Shown: piece by piece, positions 33,720 to 47,300 of the stretch
Numbering within the stretch: the first letter of the stretch is position 1
Layout of the letters: each line of letters starts with the position of its first letter
Source: Cryptomeria japonica
Lineage: Eukaryota; Streptophyta; Pinopsida; Cupressales; Cupressaceae
NCBI RefSeq assembly: GCF_030272615.1
Contig: NC_081405.1
Span: forward strand, 153,653,113-153,717,112
DNA length: 64,000 nucleotides
Reading direction: 5' to 3'
Notes under the pieces: generated by a model
The model's database searches: none
Seen by the model: the letters and a program-made list of their open reading frames with translations, nothing else
Told to the model about the DNA's origin: nothing
Program-made: the position numbers and the translations under genes

Positions 33720-34973
33720 TGCTATCAGCAAATCAAGAAGGAAGACTAAGAAAGGGGGGGTGAATCAATCTTCACTAGATACAAAAAATTAAACTCCAAA
33801 ACATAAAATGATAAACTACAACAATAAACAGATAAGCAAATTAACAACAATATTTTTGATGTGGAAAACCCGGTTAAGGGAAAAACCACATTGGAAACCT
33901 ACCCAAAGTAAGATGATACTCTGCAGTAGTATGCCAAAGTTATTACAATGGGGAAGGCACATGCATTCAGGCACACTGCGTAGAGCTCACTGTTTAAAAT
34001 ATATACTCCTGGAAGGCTAAAACCCTCAGGGAAGTCTCACTGGCTTACAATATGATTCAAACTACAATCTGGAAGAAATGAATTGAAAGAATAGCATCTC
34101 CAAATGCCTGATTAAAATTTTGGTTAAGCACAGTTGTCTTCTCTACAACACCAATCTCTCCTCAAACTTAACACTAAAGGATAAATCACTTGTTCTCACA
34201 TACACCTCTCTTTAATAATGCAGACACAATACCGACACCAAAACTAAGTTGATAGATCACCTATATATACAATTCATCAACCTTGATAACAAGGTCCGCT
34301 AAACCCTCAACCGTCAACTCATAATCACAAAAATTACATTACACGATACAAAGATAAACCACCAGACCAATATAGTGATTTACATTACATATCATGGACC
34401 TAATTCAAATTCCCAAATGATCACATCCATCGGAAATCATGCCAAGATCAATCGCAATAGGCTACATCACCAAAAATATCGCATAACACAAAAATCATCA
34501 TCAGTTGATGAAAACCACCAAAAAGTCACATAACAATCAATGCAAATCACCAAAATAAATAGGAAACAACTAGGAAACACTAGCAAGTATGTTAGAACCA
34601 TCACCAAGAGCTGCACCAACACCACTTATCAAATCTTCATCGATCAACATCAGCAAGCTCAAGAACATAACCAATCAACAACTGCCACAAAGAAAGATAA
34701 TTTAGGGAGCACCAAATCACAAACCATTTGAAATGAAGATACACAAGATTATCCCAAACAATCCCAAAACATTAGCACAAGATCCGATCACACTGGAATA
34801 TACCAGAGGAAATACTGGATTTTGTAAAACAGTGATCAACATAACCAAACTACAAAACCAGATCAGAAGATCTTCCCAAACTCACCGGAATAAATCATAG
34901 GAATATGTTAACATCAATGACAACAACATATCCTAGTAGCAGAAATGAACAACCATATCCAACAACTCCAACA
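33720..34973 (-). repeat. 3' LTR of element H (1254 bp)
   Basis: It aligns with 39502-40753. It contains a G run (33756-33762), the conserved block (33860-33890) and a minus-strand TATATATAGG TATA box (34262-34271). It ends ...AACTCCAACA. Confidence 0.87.
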
Positions 34974-35000
34974 ATCTCCCCCTTTGGCATTGATGGCAAC
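34907..35000 (-). promoter_or_regulatory. Polypurine tract and flanking inverted repeat, element H
   Basis: The polypurine tract (minus GCCAAAGGGGGAGAT) is at 34974-34988. Arms at 34907-34923 (LTR) and 34984-35000 (3' leader) pair at about 14 of 17 positions. Confidence 0.6.
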
Positions 35001-35272
35001 ATATGAATGTGAAAAATAGTCAATGCAAAGAAATAAGATATCACCAACAAACTCCCCCTAAGATCAAGATAGATAATGCAATTTTTCACATGATCTCTCT
35101 CCCCTTTTGAGAACAATGCCAAAGATATCCAAAATAAAAACATGAATCTCTCTCCCCTTGAGACATATAACCAAATCAACAGTCTACTCCAGCAGACGAG
35201 CAACACCAACACACCAATTTGGATAAGAGAATAAGGCTATGAAATTCACCAAATCGATGCAACTCAATACAT

Positions 35273-38200
35273 CTAGTTCTCATCAGGAGGGGTGGATACC
35301 CATAACTTGTCTCTCAAGTAAACAAATGTATCTACAGGAAAAGGCTTAGTGAAAATACAACAATTTGTTCCTTTGTAGATAAATATTCCAGCTTCACCTT
35401 CTCTTCTCTGACTTGCTCTCTTAAGTAATTATATTTGATTGATATATGCTTAGTCTTTGAATGTTGCACCAGATTCTTTGACATGTTTATAGCACTAGAA
35501 TTATCACAGTGTATAACAATAGGCTCATCATGAATAACTCTAATATCTTTTAATATTTGCTTCATCCAAACTATCTGAGTGCAATTACTAGCATCAACAA
35601 TGTACTCAACTTCAGCAGTAGATAAGGATATTGAATCTTGTTTCTTACTTGCCTACGAAACCAACTTCTTAACTAAAAATAATTCTCCATCGGTAGTACT
35701 CTTCTACTCATCAACATCACCAGCCCAATCTACATTAGTGTAAGCACACAACATGAAATCATCATTCTTCAAATACCATAAACCATAATCCACAACTCCC
35801 TTTAGATATCTGAATATCCTCTTAACAATAGTGACATGACTCTCCTTTGGATCAACTTGATATCTAACAGCCATACACACAACATGCATAATGTCAGGCC
35901 TAGTCTGAGTAAGATATATCAATCCATAAGCCATAGATCTATACAAACTCTGATTAGCTTTCAGAGATTCATCATTTTTGGAAAATTTACAGCCAGTCAC
36001 AATAGGAGTTCCAACTAGTTTGGAATCATCTAGTCCAAACTTCTTCAATAGTTCCTTCACATACTTAGTTTGAGATATAAAGATACCTTTTCCTATCTAT
36101 GCAATATACAAACCTTAGAAAAACTTCATCTCGCCAATCATAGACATCTCAAATTCTTTCTACATATCACCAGGAAACTTCATACTCATATCAACATCAC
36201 CACCAAAAATAATATCATCAACAAAGACTTCAACAATCAAAATGTTATCATTTTCAAGCTTACAGTACAAATTACTGTCAGCAACACCTTTAGTAAATCC
36301 TAATTTCAACAACCATTTATCTAATCTAGCATACCAGGCTCTAAGAGCTTGTTTCAATCCATAAAGTGCTTTCTTCAACTTGCACACCATGTCTCCATCA
36401 TCCAATAGTGAAAATCTATCAGGATATTCAATGTAAACTTCTTCCTCTAGATCAACATTCAGAAATGCAGATTTGACATCAATTTGATATACCTTGAAAT
36501 ATTTATAAGAAACATAAGCAAGTAACAATCTAACAACTTCAATTCTAGAAACTAGAGCAAAAGTTTCCTCATAATCAATTCCTTATTGTAGTGAATATCC
36601 TTTGTAGACCAGTCTAGCTTTATTTCTGACTACTTCACCGACTTCATTCAATTTGTTTATGAAAAACCATTTAGTACCAATAACATTCTTATCCTTAGGT
36701 CTAGGCACAAGTTCCCAAGTGTTATTCTTTTCAATCTGATCTAATTCTTCTTTCATAGCTTTTATCCAGTTATCATCCTTACAAGCATCAACAACATCTT
36801 TAGGTTCAACTTTATAAATCAAACATACTTCTTCTGCACCTAACCTTCTTCTAGTCATCACACCTTTATTATTATCACCAATAATCTGATTCTCAGAATG
36901 ATTCAATTTAACACACCTCAGAGCCTTCTATTTGTTCTAATCCTCAGGTTCCTACACATCATCACCAAATACAACAACATCTGGATTAACAGTCTCTACT
37001 GGATCATTCTTCTTAGGCTCTTCAGGATGAATAGGAGCTAAAAAATGTTGACCATCATCATAAGCTCTAATCTCCTTTCCAAGGTTCTCATCCAACTTCA
37101 CATTTGCATTCACAACTATCTTTCTCATTCTCTTATTATAGAACTGGTAGGATTTTCTCTTTGTAGATTATCCCAAAAAGATACCTTCGTCACTTCTAGC
37201 ATCGAAATTTCCAATATCCTCATCTCTCTAGATAAAACATTTTCTAACAAAAACTTTGAAATATTTCACAGTAGGAACATGACCAAACCAAAGCTCATAA
37301 GGGGTCTTACCTGTATCACCTTTGATATGAACTCTGTTAAATGTATATACTACAGTGCTAATGGCTTCTCTCCAGTAGACCTTCAGAGCATTTCCTTCAA
37401 TCAACATGGTTCTTGCAGCATCCAAAATAGTATGGTTCTTCCTCTCAACAACTCCATTATGCTGTGGGGTTCTAGGAGCAGATAGTTGTCTTTTGATTCC
37501 ATGCATCTCACATAATAAATTGAATCATAGGAACTGGATTCTCAACCTCTACCAGATCTCAAACACTTCAGCTTCAATTTGGACTCAGTTTCAACTTTAG
37601 CTTTGAATATCTTGAATTTGTCAAATGCTTTTGATTTTCCTTCAAAAAGACAACCCACATCATCCTAGAACAATCATCAATTAGCAGCATAAAGTATCTA
37701 TCACCCTGCACACTTCTAACATTTGTAGGTCCACACAGGTTAGTATGCACAAGATACAATAATCCATCAGATGTATACTATTTATTCTTGAAATAAATTA
37801 TTGTTTGCTTACCCAATTGACATTCCTTACATACTAAATTAACAGGTGTAACAATCTTAGGCAGATCTCTGACATCTTGTGTAGAACTGATCTTAATCAA
37901 TGAATCAAAGTTTACATGACGCATTCTTCTATGCTACAACCAAATCTCATCTATCTTAGCAATCAAACAAATTTTCTCACCAACATTCAAATGAAAAATG
38001 TTACCTTCAGTCTTAGTTCCAAATGCCATCTCTATACTGGAGGCATTTAAGATCTTGCATTTACCATCCTTGAATTGTAGATCATAACCCTTATCAATCA
38101 TTTGTTCAACACTCAAAATATTATGCTTAAAAACTTCAACATACAATACATCATCAGTGTTATGCTTACCATCTAAAGAAATAGAACCTCTCCCACGGAC

Positions 38201-38311
38201 CACACAAGCTTTGTCATCTCCAGATCTAACTATTCCGCCATCATACCTTTCCATGCTTACAAATTTGCTTTTATCATTGGTCATATGATGTGAGAAAGCA
38301 CTGTCAATCAC
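35273..38311 (-). pseudogene. Element H protease-integrase-reverse transcriptase-RNase H remnant
   Basis: The protease (38311-37934) has DSA in place of DSG (VIDSAFSHHMTND). Integrase pieces follow: GDRYFMLLIDDCSRMMW (first Asp kept, 37759-37574) and SAPRTPQHNGVVERKN (Glu kept, 37506-37228). Between them the second Asp region is frame-broken. The reverse transcriptase has NVIGTKWFFINKL (36906-36583), [26 protein letters not shown] and FVDDIIFGG (36528-36160). A TAG at 36097-36099 lies before RNase H (36060-35704, 35565-35332), which keeps IHCDNSSAINMSKN and ends near a TPPDEN tail at 35273. Confidence 0.88.
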
Positions 38312-38399
38312 CTATTCACCTTTTTCTTCTACTTTAGAAGCCAAAGCTTTCTCCTCAACAAAACAACTAGTGGAATCAATAGGTACATGACTATCTTCT

Positions 38400-39460
38400 T
38401 TAATGGCAATAAACACAACTTAATCTCATTTTGACTCATCATCTGTAACACCTTCATCTATAGCATAACAATAGTTCTTCTGGTTCCTAAATTCCAGTTA
38501 GACTTATAAGACTTATCATACTTTTCATGCTTCTCATATCTATCATTCCTATCAAGATTATCAAACTTATCATGTTTGTCATACTTAGCCATTCTCTCCA
38601 GGCATCTAGAAGCAAAATGTCCTATCTTATTACAAGAAAAAAAAATTCAAGGGAAAGCTCCGACACCTTTAGGAAATATCCAGGGAATCAATGCTTCAAT
38701 CTCATCAAACTCTCTTTCTTGCTTTGCAATTTCTCTTCTTTCTCTTTCATATCTGGATATCCTGCATTCATTAGGATCATATTTCTCCTTATCGGATATA
38801 GATGTTGATGCTCTAAATGCAGTCTTAGACTTTCCATGTGATTCTCCAAATTCGCTCAGCTCAAATGAAACATCCAACCAACATATCTCTTCTTATTATA
38901 GTCACACTCTGGATCTCATCAATAGCAGCAACTTTATGTTTATAAGTAGGAGGCAAAGATCTCAACACCTTAGCAACAATCTCATCTTCCTCAATCTTTC
39001 CACGGGCACATCTGATACCAAGGACAAGTTCATTCACCTTAGCAATTTATGAACGTATGTTCTCATCATCTCCCATCTTCAATGTCTCATACTTTCCTTT
39101 CAAGATCTGCAACTTAGCAACTTTCACTTGACTGTCACCTTCATATAGGATCTCGAGCTTCTCCCAGGTCTCATGTGTGGTTTGAAGTCCCATAACATTT
39201 GTCATTTCAAAATCAGTCAAGGCACTAAGAAATGCTTCCTTCACTCTGATGTTATATTCTGCTTCCTTAACCTCATCAGAAGTAGATGGTCCATTCCGAG
39301 GAACAACATAGACATTCTTAGTAATCTTCCAGTAATCCTCTCCAAGACATTTCAAGTGCACCTTTGTCTGACTCTTCCATACAGTATAGTTACTTCCATC
39401 AAACCTTAGACTATCTTTCTTGAAAATAATACCTTGAGCTTCCATCCTGGATCTCCTCAA
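38400..39460 (-). pseudogene. Element H gag remnant
   Basis: Gag starts at 39460, or at the next Met (MEAQGIIFKKD). The core is FDGSNYTVWKSQTKVHL, ALTDFEMTNVMGL and KLQILKGKYETLKMGDDENI, then a stop near 39047. The zinc knuckle near 38600 reads FFSCNKIGHFASRC, with the first Cys changed to Phe as in element A. A His/Lys/Asp/Tyr-rich segment follows (KYDKHDKFDNLDRNDRY). The sequence resembles J gag. Confidence 0.82.
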
Positions 39461-39487
39461 GTGATTAAGCTTCTACTGGAGGATCTA

Positions 39488-39499
39488 GCTCTGATACCA
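39488..39499 (-). other. Primer-binding site, element H
   Basis: The minus strand reads TGGTATCAGAGC, a perfect initiator-Met tRNA complement, two bases from the 5' LTR. Confidence 0.85.
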
Positions 39500-39501
39500 A
39501 T

Positions 39502-40753
39502 TGTTAGAAACAATCAAGAAGGAAGACTGAGAGGGAGGTGAGTCAGTCTTCACCGGGTACAAAACTTTTTAACTCCAAAACATAAACTGATAAACTGCAG
39601 CAATAAACATATAAGAAAATTAACAACACAACACACAACACCAAGATTTTTTATGTGGAAAACTCGGTTAAGGGAAAAACCACTGTGGGAACCTACCCAC
39701 AGTAAGATGATGCTCTACAGTAGTATGTGAAAGTTATTATAATGGGGAATGCACATGAATTCAGGCACATTGCCTAGAGCTCATTGCTCAAAAGATATTT
39801 GCCTGAAAGGATACAACCCTCAGGGAAGTCTCATTGACCTACAATATGATTCAGACTACAATCCGGAAGAAATGAATTGAAACATAGCATCTCCAAATGC
39901 CTGATTATAGTTCCGGTTAAGCATAATTGTCTGCTCTGCAACACCAATCTCTCCTCAAACTCAACATCGAAGGATAAATCACTTATTCAAACATACACCT
40001 CTCTCTGATAATGCAAACACAATACTGATACCAAAACAGTGAATAACTCACCTATATATACAATTCATCAACCTTGATAACAAGGTTGGCTAAACCCTCA
40101 ACCCTCAACTCATAATTAAAAAAATTACATTACACGATATAAAGATCAGCCACTAGACCAATATAATGATTTTTATTACATAACATGGACCTAATTCAAA
40201 TTCCTAAATGATTACATCCCCCGAAAATCATGCCAAGATCAACCATAACACACTACACCACCAAGAATACCGCATAACACAAAAATCATCATCAGTTGAT
40301 GAAGACAACCAAAAAATCACACAATGATCAATGTTGATTGCCAAAACAATTAGGACACAACTAGGAAACACCAGCAAGCATGTTAGAACCATCACCAACA
40401 ACTGCACCAACACCACTTATCAAATCTTCATCGATCAACATCAAAAAGCTCAAGAACACAACCAATCAGCAACTGCCATGAAGAAAGAAAATTTGCGGAG
40501 CACCAAATCATGAACCATCTAAAATGAAGATACACAAGATTATTTGAAATAGTATCCCAAAACCTCAGACAAGATCTGATCACACTGGAATATACCGGAT
40601 TTTGTAAAACAATAATCAACATAATGAAACTACAAATCCAGATCAGAAGATCTTCCCAAACTCACTGGAATAAATCAAAAAAATATGTCGGCATCCATGA
40701 CAAAAACATATCTGAGCAGCATGAATGAACAACCATATCCAACAACTCCAACA
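39502..40753 (-). repeat. 5' LTR of element H (1252 bp)
   Basis: It starts TGTTAGAAACAATC beside the priming site. It has the conserved block (39655-39685) and a TATATATAGG TATA box (about 40064), and ends ...AACTCCAACA before the TGAGA duplication. Confidence 0.88.
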
Positions 40754-41313
40754 TGAGATACAATACATGAAACCATCAAACAATATTACAAAACCATGGG
40801 CTAAAAGCACCCAATAAAGTGGCACCCATCTTATCTCCAATACAAGATTCCCTATGATGTGTCAAAACACACATCAACATGTGTACCATCCTTTTTACAA
40901 CTCATTCATGTGTCCAACATGTTTTTACATTTCCCATTTTAGGAAACCCAACTTCCAAAGACCATAACTTTTGAATCAGGTGTCCAACTAATAAGTCGTT
41001 TGAAGTTTCAAAAATCTCGTGAGGTGCCCTATCAACCCAAAATGTATTAAAATTCTTATTACCACTTTTGGGCCCATACGAAGACTCTAAGACCTTAAAA
41101 ATTAAATTTGAAGCTTTTGTATGACATCTTAAAAAATAGAACTTTTAATATCTTCAAAACCAAACATGATCTTGCCATGAAAACTTGCCGACATGATTAT
41201 TTAGCAAATCCAAAGATTTGGGGATAATTTCATTCCAATCAATACTAAAATGAAAATTTACTAAAAATGGTAACCTTATGTATATGCAAGGCTAAGACAC
41301 TATTTTCCTAACA
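40754..41313 (-). repeat. 5' LTR of element G, outer part
   Basis: This noncoding sequence follows element H and ends ATTTTCCTAACA, so the minus-strand LTR start is TGTTAGG. It completes the LTR begun at 33385. Confidence 0.7.
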
Positions 41314-41318
41314 TAGAT

Positions 41319-42731
41319 AATAATGTTATAGGAACACAGTGGGTGTTCCAAATCAAATTGAATGAAGGGTATGAAACAAGGAATAAATCTAGATTGGTTT
41401 GTAAAGGATACTCTCAAGTGGAAGGTATTGATTTTGAGGAGACTTTTCTCTGATGCCTAGGATGGGCTCAATGAGAATATTTCTTGAATTTGCAACTCAC
41501 AAGAAATTCAAAGTGTATTAGATGGATGTCAAGCCAACCTTCTTGAATAGTGACATAGAGGAAGAAGTCTACATTGAGCAACCTAATGGTTTTCAGTTGA
41601 CAGAGGATCTAAACATGGTATGTAGACTTAAAAATATATGTATGGTCTCAGGAAATCCCTTAGGGCTTGGTATGAAAGGTTAGGCAGGTACTTATTGCAA
41701 CAAGACTTCAAGAAAGGTACAATAGATAGAAATATTTACTTCAAAGTTGAGGAAGGCAAGCTTTTGATAATTATTGTGTATGTTGATAACATTATCTTTG
41801 GTGGAGATGATGTATGTAATAAATTTACATATGAAATGTAGAAATAATTTGAGATGTCAATGATTGGTGAGTTGTCTTTATTTTTTGAACTTCAAGTTGC
41901 TTAGCTACATGATGGTATCTTTGTTTCTTAGGCTAAGTATGTTAAGGATATGTTGAAGAAGTTTGGTATGGAGAATTCTAAACCAGCGAGTACCCCCCTG
42001 GTTATTAATTGTCATTTGAGTAAGGATGATGAGTCTCTCGGAGTTGATTAGACTCTCGACATGTCTATGATTGGAGGAATACTATATTTGATTGCTTCTA
42101 GACCTAACATTATGCATACAGTATGTTTGGTTGTCTGATATGAAGCTAATCCTAAGCAATCTCATGACAAGGTTGTTAAAAGAATATTCACATATTTGCA
42201 AGGAACTCTAAACTATGGTTTGTAGTAAAAGAAGGATAATAATTTCTCCTTGGAGGTTTATATTGATGTTGATTGGGCTAGATATGTGGATGATAAAAGA
42301 GGAGCTAATGGTAGTGCATTTTCTTGGGAGACAGATTGGTTTTCTAGATTAGTAAGAAACAACAATCATTATGTTTATAAACTATAGAGGCTAAGTATAT
42401 TGCTACAGCATCCTGCTACACTCATGTGATGTGGATGAAGTAAACATTGAAAGATATCAAGGTGATGCATGATGAGCCTATTCATATTATATGTGATAAT
42501 AAAAGTGCTATAAACATCTCAAAAAATTGGTGATACATTCTAGGACAAAAACACATTTTTATTCAGTATCATTTCTTAAGAGAGAAAGGTGCAAAGAAAG
42601 AAGTTAGATTGGAGTATGTTCACACAAAAGATCACATTGTAGCTATATTTACCAAGGCATTCTAAAAGCATACTTTTGAGTATCTCAAGTAGAAGCTAGG
42701 GATTATTGCCCCTTCTTCTTCTTCTAATTAG
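41319..42731 (+). pseudogene. Element I reverse transcriptase-RNase H remnant
   Basis: Visible motifs are [56 protein letters not shown] (the catalytic YVDD is changed to YVDN), then GIFVS, AKYVKDMLKKFGMENSKPAS, MSMIGGILYLIASRPNIMHT and KRIFTYLQGTLNYGL. A TAG at 41902-41904 lies between reverse transcriptase and RNase H. Stops and slips are frequent after 42240, with CDNKSAINISKN-like traces. The frame ends APSSSSN at 42731. This is the most decayed Copia pol in the window. Confidence 0.82.
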
Positions 42732-43085
42732 ATGCATAAGTCGGTGCATCTATCCAGGAGAGGAAATTAAAGGTATATTCTTTGTCTCATGGATTCATGT
42801 GATTATTTCTCGTAGGAGGATCAGGTAATTTTTTGGTTATTGTTGAAAGAGGGAGAGAATGTATAAGTATGGGCAAGTGCTAAGAAGAAAGAAAGAAAGC
42901 AAAAAGGGGTAGACAATGTAGATGGATGAGAATGCAGAATCAGGTGAAGGTATGTTCCCTTTGTCTTGATGTCAAAGAAGGAGAGATACTAGATGAATAC
43001 TATATTGGAAGAGAATACAACAAGATAGGATGTATAACTGGTTGTTTTATCAAAGGGAGAGATAGATTGTGTTGTCATCAATGAC
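42732..43085. other. Element I 3' leader
   Basis: This untranslated stretch lies between the pol end and the polypurine tract. It holds GTTGTCATCAATGAC (43073-43087), resembling one arm of the inverted repeat seen in other elements. No gene is seen. Confidence 0.5.
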
Positions 43086-43097
43086 TATGGGGGAGAT

Positions 43098-44108
43098 TGT
43101 TGGCAATTATTTTCATTGATGTTAGCCTATAATTGTGTGTTGTCATTGATAATATGTTTGGCATGATGTTTGCTAGTATATGACACTAATTGTCAAATAT
43201 AGAGTACAGTGGATGTTGTGGTTGTAGATGCTCTATGTTGTGGATACCTACCTTCTTGGTGCCTCATATATTCACTCAGTATAATGTAATGAATGTAGAT
43301 GATGAGGTTGATAATGTGCTTAATTATAAAGTTGGTATAATGATTATATCATATTAAGATGAGGATTAGATGCATTGGGATGAGGATTAGAAGTATTAAG
43401 ATGAGAATTAGAAGGATGATGATGATAGCATATTAAGATAAGGATTAGAAGCATGAAGATAGCATATTCAAATGAGGATTAAATGCATGGAAATAGTTTG
43501 AATGTGATTGTGATGATCTTATGTATACTAAAGGATGGTAGTTTATCTCTTGTTTACTCCTGAGTGAGAAAATGATGTTTTGGGGGCATTTTGGTCCTTA
43601 GAAGATTGATGGAATAAGTATTTATAGGAATGTATGTTGAAGACTGTAATGGGGGGGAAATTATGGTTAGGGTTAAATTAAGATAAGAAAACCACTAAAT
43701 TACCTAATTAACCGTTACATTTGGAAGGAGGAATCTAATAAATCTATCCTCAAAAGACTAAGATTCTAATTAGATTCCAACTCTCTTTGTAGGGCCTTTC
43801 TTCTTCCAAGATCAAATTCATTTGATTGTTTGATAATTAGGGTAAAATAGGTGATAATTGGAGTGATCTGACATAAACAATAAGCTACAGAAGTCCCACA
43901 GAGCCACCAACCTAGATCTGGGCAAAGTAAGATGTCTAGAATCCACTCTCAAAAGTTCGGCCTAATTTTTTGGGACCAAGTAGTACCAATTTGCCATGGT
44001 TCTCCAAATTTCCCATCGTCAAAAGTTGAACCTATTCATCATTGTGAACTTTGTCGATCCTCCTGAGTGCAACTCTGTACATGTTCTTGCACAAAAAGAG
44101 AAAGGGAA
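43098..44108. repeat. Start of element I 3' LTR, then unassigned repeat sequence
   Basis: TGTTGGCAATTATTTTCATTG at 43098 follows the polypurine tract, as expected for a 3' LTR start. The LTR's far end cannot be placed. From about 43350 to 43500 lie imperfect tandem copies of an ATGAGGATTAGAAG-type unit, then low-complexity noncoding sequence. I see no gene. Confidence 0.5.
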
Positions 44109-44309
44109 AATTGTTGGGCATATGGGTTTTGCTAAGTCAAACCCCGATTTAGGAATTAACCTTGAATGAAATAATACAAATACTAAAATAAATGTTGAAT
44201 AGATATACTCCAGATCTATAATTGTTGATGATGATGCAATGCTCTTTGAATGTAATCACAATGTTGTCTATAATGGTATGACAAAAGCATGAACATGAAA
44301 AACCCTAAT
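44109..44309 (-). repeat. F-like LTR remnant, left piece
   Basis: A GGTTTTGCTAAGTCAAACCCC...GGAATTAACC stretch resembles the middle of the F LTRs (21665-21710, 28268-28315). After the giant LTR is removed, the flank at 49167-49237 continues with AATGCTTGAATG...GAATAT, also F-like. It is probably a diverged relative of F in the same orientation. The similarity is moderate. Confidence 0.45.
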
Positions 44310-47300
44310 TGTAATGCCTGCCCAAATACCATGGAGAATTAAAGCTAACAAACATATAAATGGATTTTTTTTTTAAATCATCATCTAATACAACACATAT
44401 CCATTTAATCATATGAATATAACATCCATACTCATGATATACACATATCCAACATGAACATAAGCATAAAGGCATAATCATAAATTCTCATAATGCAAGC
44501 AAAAATAAACACAACTCAATATCTAACTATCTTCCCCAAGGTATCTCAATGTCATTACTGATAACGACACCATAACCATGACATCATCAGTACTACTATA
44601 ATCCAATGCAATCTAACACAATTATCATCTACTCTTTTCATGCATAACATATGATCAATTTCTAACCCATCTATCATGCATGCAAATCGTTAATGCTAAA
44701 AATACCATGAATACCCTTAAGGTTCATTTTAAAATGCCAATCCAAATGTTCCTAACCCCAATCAGTCATTCATTATCTAAGAATCATTAACTCTTTTCTC
44801 ATATGATCTAACACAATACTAATCCATTTCTTAACACAACAAATATACACATAATACCATATGCTCAACAATGGATCCAATTACCTTATTTCCATAAACC
44901 AATCAATATCCAAGATACAACATGATACATCTATATGTCCTAATACAAGAGTCATATCCATATTCTAATACGTCATCCACTTTACATCAAGGAGAATAGC
45001 TCTCATTTTACACGAATACAATAATCTCATGAAACCTATAAATACATATGTCATAAGAATCATGTACATCCATCTGCTAAAATATCCATCCATAAGCTGA
45101 AGAGATAGGAATCCACATCTACGCACAAAATCATCCAACAAAGAACATCCCAATGGAAGAAGGCATCAAACCACCCAACCATGTGGAACCAAAGGAACCA
45201 CCCCCCGTGATAGGAGATTATACAAGGTACCACATACACTCTAGACCTAGGTTGTCATGTAACAACCAAAGAGAGCTCAACAACTACATAACCACGACAT
45301 GAAGCAACCAAAGGCAATAAGCCAAATCACAAAACATGGCTTAACATAAAACATAAAAACTCCCAGAGGCGTACCAAACCATGACATAAAGAACAAGTAC
45401 CAAGGACACATGTAGGAGTGGAGTGTCATCACATGCCATCCTCACACAGAGGGGAAAATCCACACCATGATAGACATGTTGTTGCATGCTATCCTCACAA
45501 AGAAGGGGAATATCAACCTTGATAGACATGTGGAACCGTCTCAACCTATGAGAGATCAAGGGAGTTCATTTTTCCATCACAATGGCCCTCCCAAGCTTAT
45601 CCTAAAACATCCTCCCTAGGACCAAGTCTTGGGGCTCAAATCCAATTATTATCTTATTAGATGAATCCTAATTATCCAACCCATCTAATTAATTATTAAT
45701 GTTATCACTTGTTTAACAACAAAAACTTCCAATGTGCCCTGGTGGTCTAGACTCCAAGCATCCTTACTAGGAACATCTTAGTAGCCTATCCCTCATGACC
45801 TTAGTCATCACATGGAAGCCCACTCCCCCTAAGCATGTTCCAAGACATTAGGGTAACATAAATCTGAATAACAACAAGGAGCTAACCTTTAAATCATTCC
45901 TCAACAACAAGTCTTATCAACTTGCTAGAGCAAACAATGCAACCTCAACGACAAGGCACTATACATCTTGTCGGAGCCAAAACAACAATAAAATAACCAA
46001 AACTAAAGTGCAATCCACTCTGAGAAAAACAAGGAAATCATCAAATACCTCTGGTACAAGGGAATACCAAGAAAAACCAACCCAGAATGCTAAAAACCAT
46101 AATAATTACCACTAAAAGGGTAGTTTAGCTCATCCATATGAAAGAGTAGCACATAGACCATGTCTTTTAGCACATCCACCAATTGTTCTAGCACATAGAC
46201 AAATTTAAGTAGCACATTGACCAATTCTTTTAGCACATAGCCCAGACCAGTGCATCCACATAGAAAGACTCAAAAAATGAAACTACTACAAATTAGAGGA
46301 TAATAAAGGCTATCCAATATGTTGAAATCGCAACAAACTAAGATGCAAGGGAAAATAGAAGCCAAAAAACTTAACAAAACATCAAAAAATAAAATAAAAA
46401 ACATGAAATTGATCAAAGAGTCTCAGACAAGGACTCTTGGTAGAATCAAATAAATAACTAATCATAGAGAGCGATAACAGAGCTCTCCTAATAACTTTGG
46501 TAGCTGATACTCACCAAATTCATCACAAAATAAAAGAAAATCTCACAAAGACAATGCATTCAAGGATACCAGTGATATGCATAGTGTGCAGAGAAAAATG
46601 TTGGAAACAAGTAATCATTTTTGAAATGAAAAGCACAAAGGATGGAAATATAACCAGCCTGGAATTAGAAGTAATGGTAATGCCAAATCGATGGATATCC
46701 AAGTCCTAAATCCAAAATCCAATAAGCTTGAGTAATTCAACCAAGTTCCAAATTGAAAACCAAAATATTTTAAATACAAAAAAATTCACAAAAAAGCCAA
46801 CCTCGACAATGCACATGAAAAAACAATAAATAAAATGTTGGCATTTTGATGATGTTTAGTTGTGATTTTCATTGATGGACACACACTTATTTGTTATATT
46901 AGTTATTCTCAACCGGTACTATGTGATGTATTGCTCAAACCGGTATTGTATGTCATTGTATGCATAGTCTTTGTTTGTTGAAGACTATCGGTATTTGCAG
47001 AAGGAGCTTACTGGCTAAAGTATGACCGAGAACCTCAAGCGGTACGAGGACTTCAAGTGGTACGAGGACCCTAAGCGACAACCAATCTTTTTTGAGATTT
47101 GAACACTATGTTCTAGTTTACCAGTCTTTGTTTGTAAACCGGTAATCGGTATACTGTGTTTGGTTAACCGACAAACTTGTAAAGTGTGATGAGTTATCAT
47201 CCACCGACACCGATGCAGTGATTCTGTGATGTGTTACAAATTGTGTCTAGATGCACTGTACCTAGGAAATTATAGTATAATCTCATTGGACCGACATGAA

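Larger units (their letters stand above)
33720..40753 (-). mobile_element. Element H: Ty1/Copia LTR retrotransposon in the LTR of G
   Basis: Its LTRs (33720-34973 and 39502-40753) are about 1250 bp each. It has a Met-tRNA priming site, gag, protease, integrase, reverse transcriptase, RNase H and polypurine tract, in Copia order. The flanks GGAGA (33715-33719) and TGAGA (40754-40758) form a one-mismatch target duplication. Many stops and frameshifts make it inactive. Confidence 0.87.
31584..41313 (-). mobile_element. Element G: Ty1/Copia retrotransposon, 5' part only
   Basis: The 5' LTR (33385-33719 and 40754-41313, split by H) is followed by a Met-tRNA priming site and gag (33260 leftward). 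Solo LTR-2 and then element E interrupt the gag; the rest of G is beyond the left window edge. G lies in the reverse transcriptase of element I; TAGAT (41314-41318) is the presumed target duplication. Confidence 0.75.
41314..43097 (+). mobile_element. Element I: old Ty1/Copia retrotransposon, 3' part
   Basis: This plus-strand reverse transcriptase-RNase H remnant starts mid-domain, where element G was inserted. A 3' leader and a polypurine tract TATGGGGGAGAT (43086-43097) follow. Its 5' part must lie left of the window. It is the outermost layer of the left nest. Confidence 0.72.

Noticed and set aside
45341-45559. Minus-strand 72-codon frame in the giant LTR
   Set aside because: It is isolated, without a domain and not conserved in the second family fragment, which covers a different part. 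Treated as chance.
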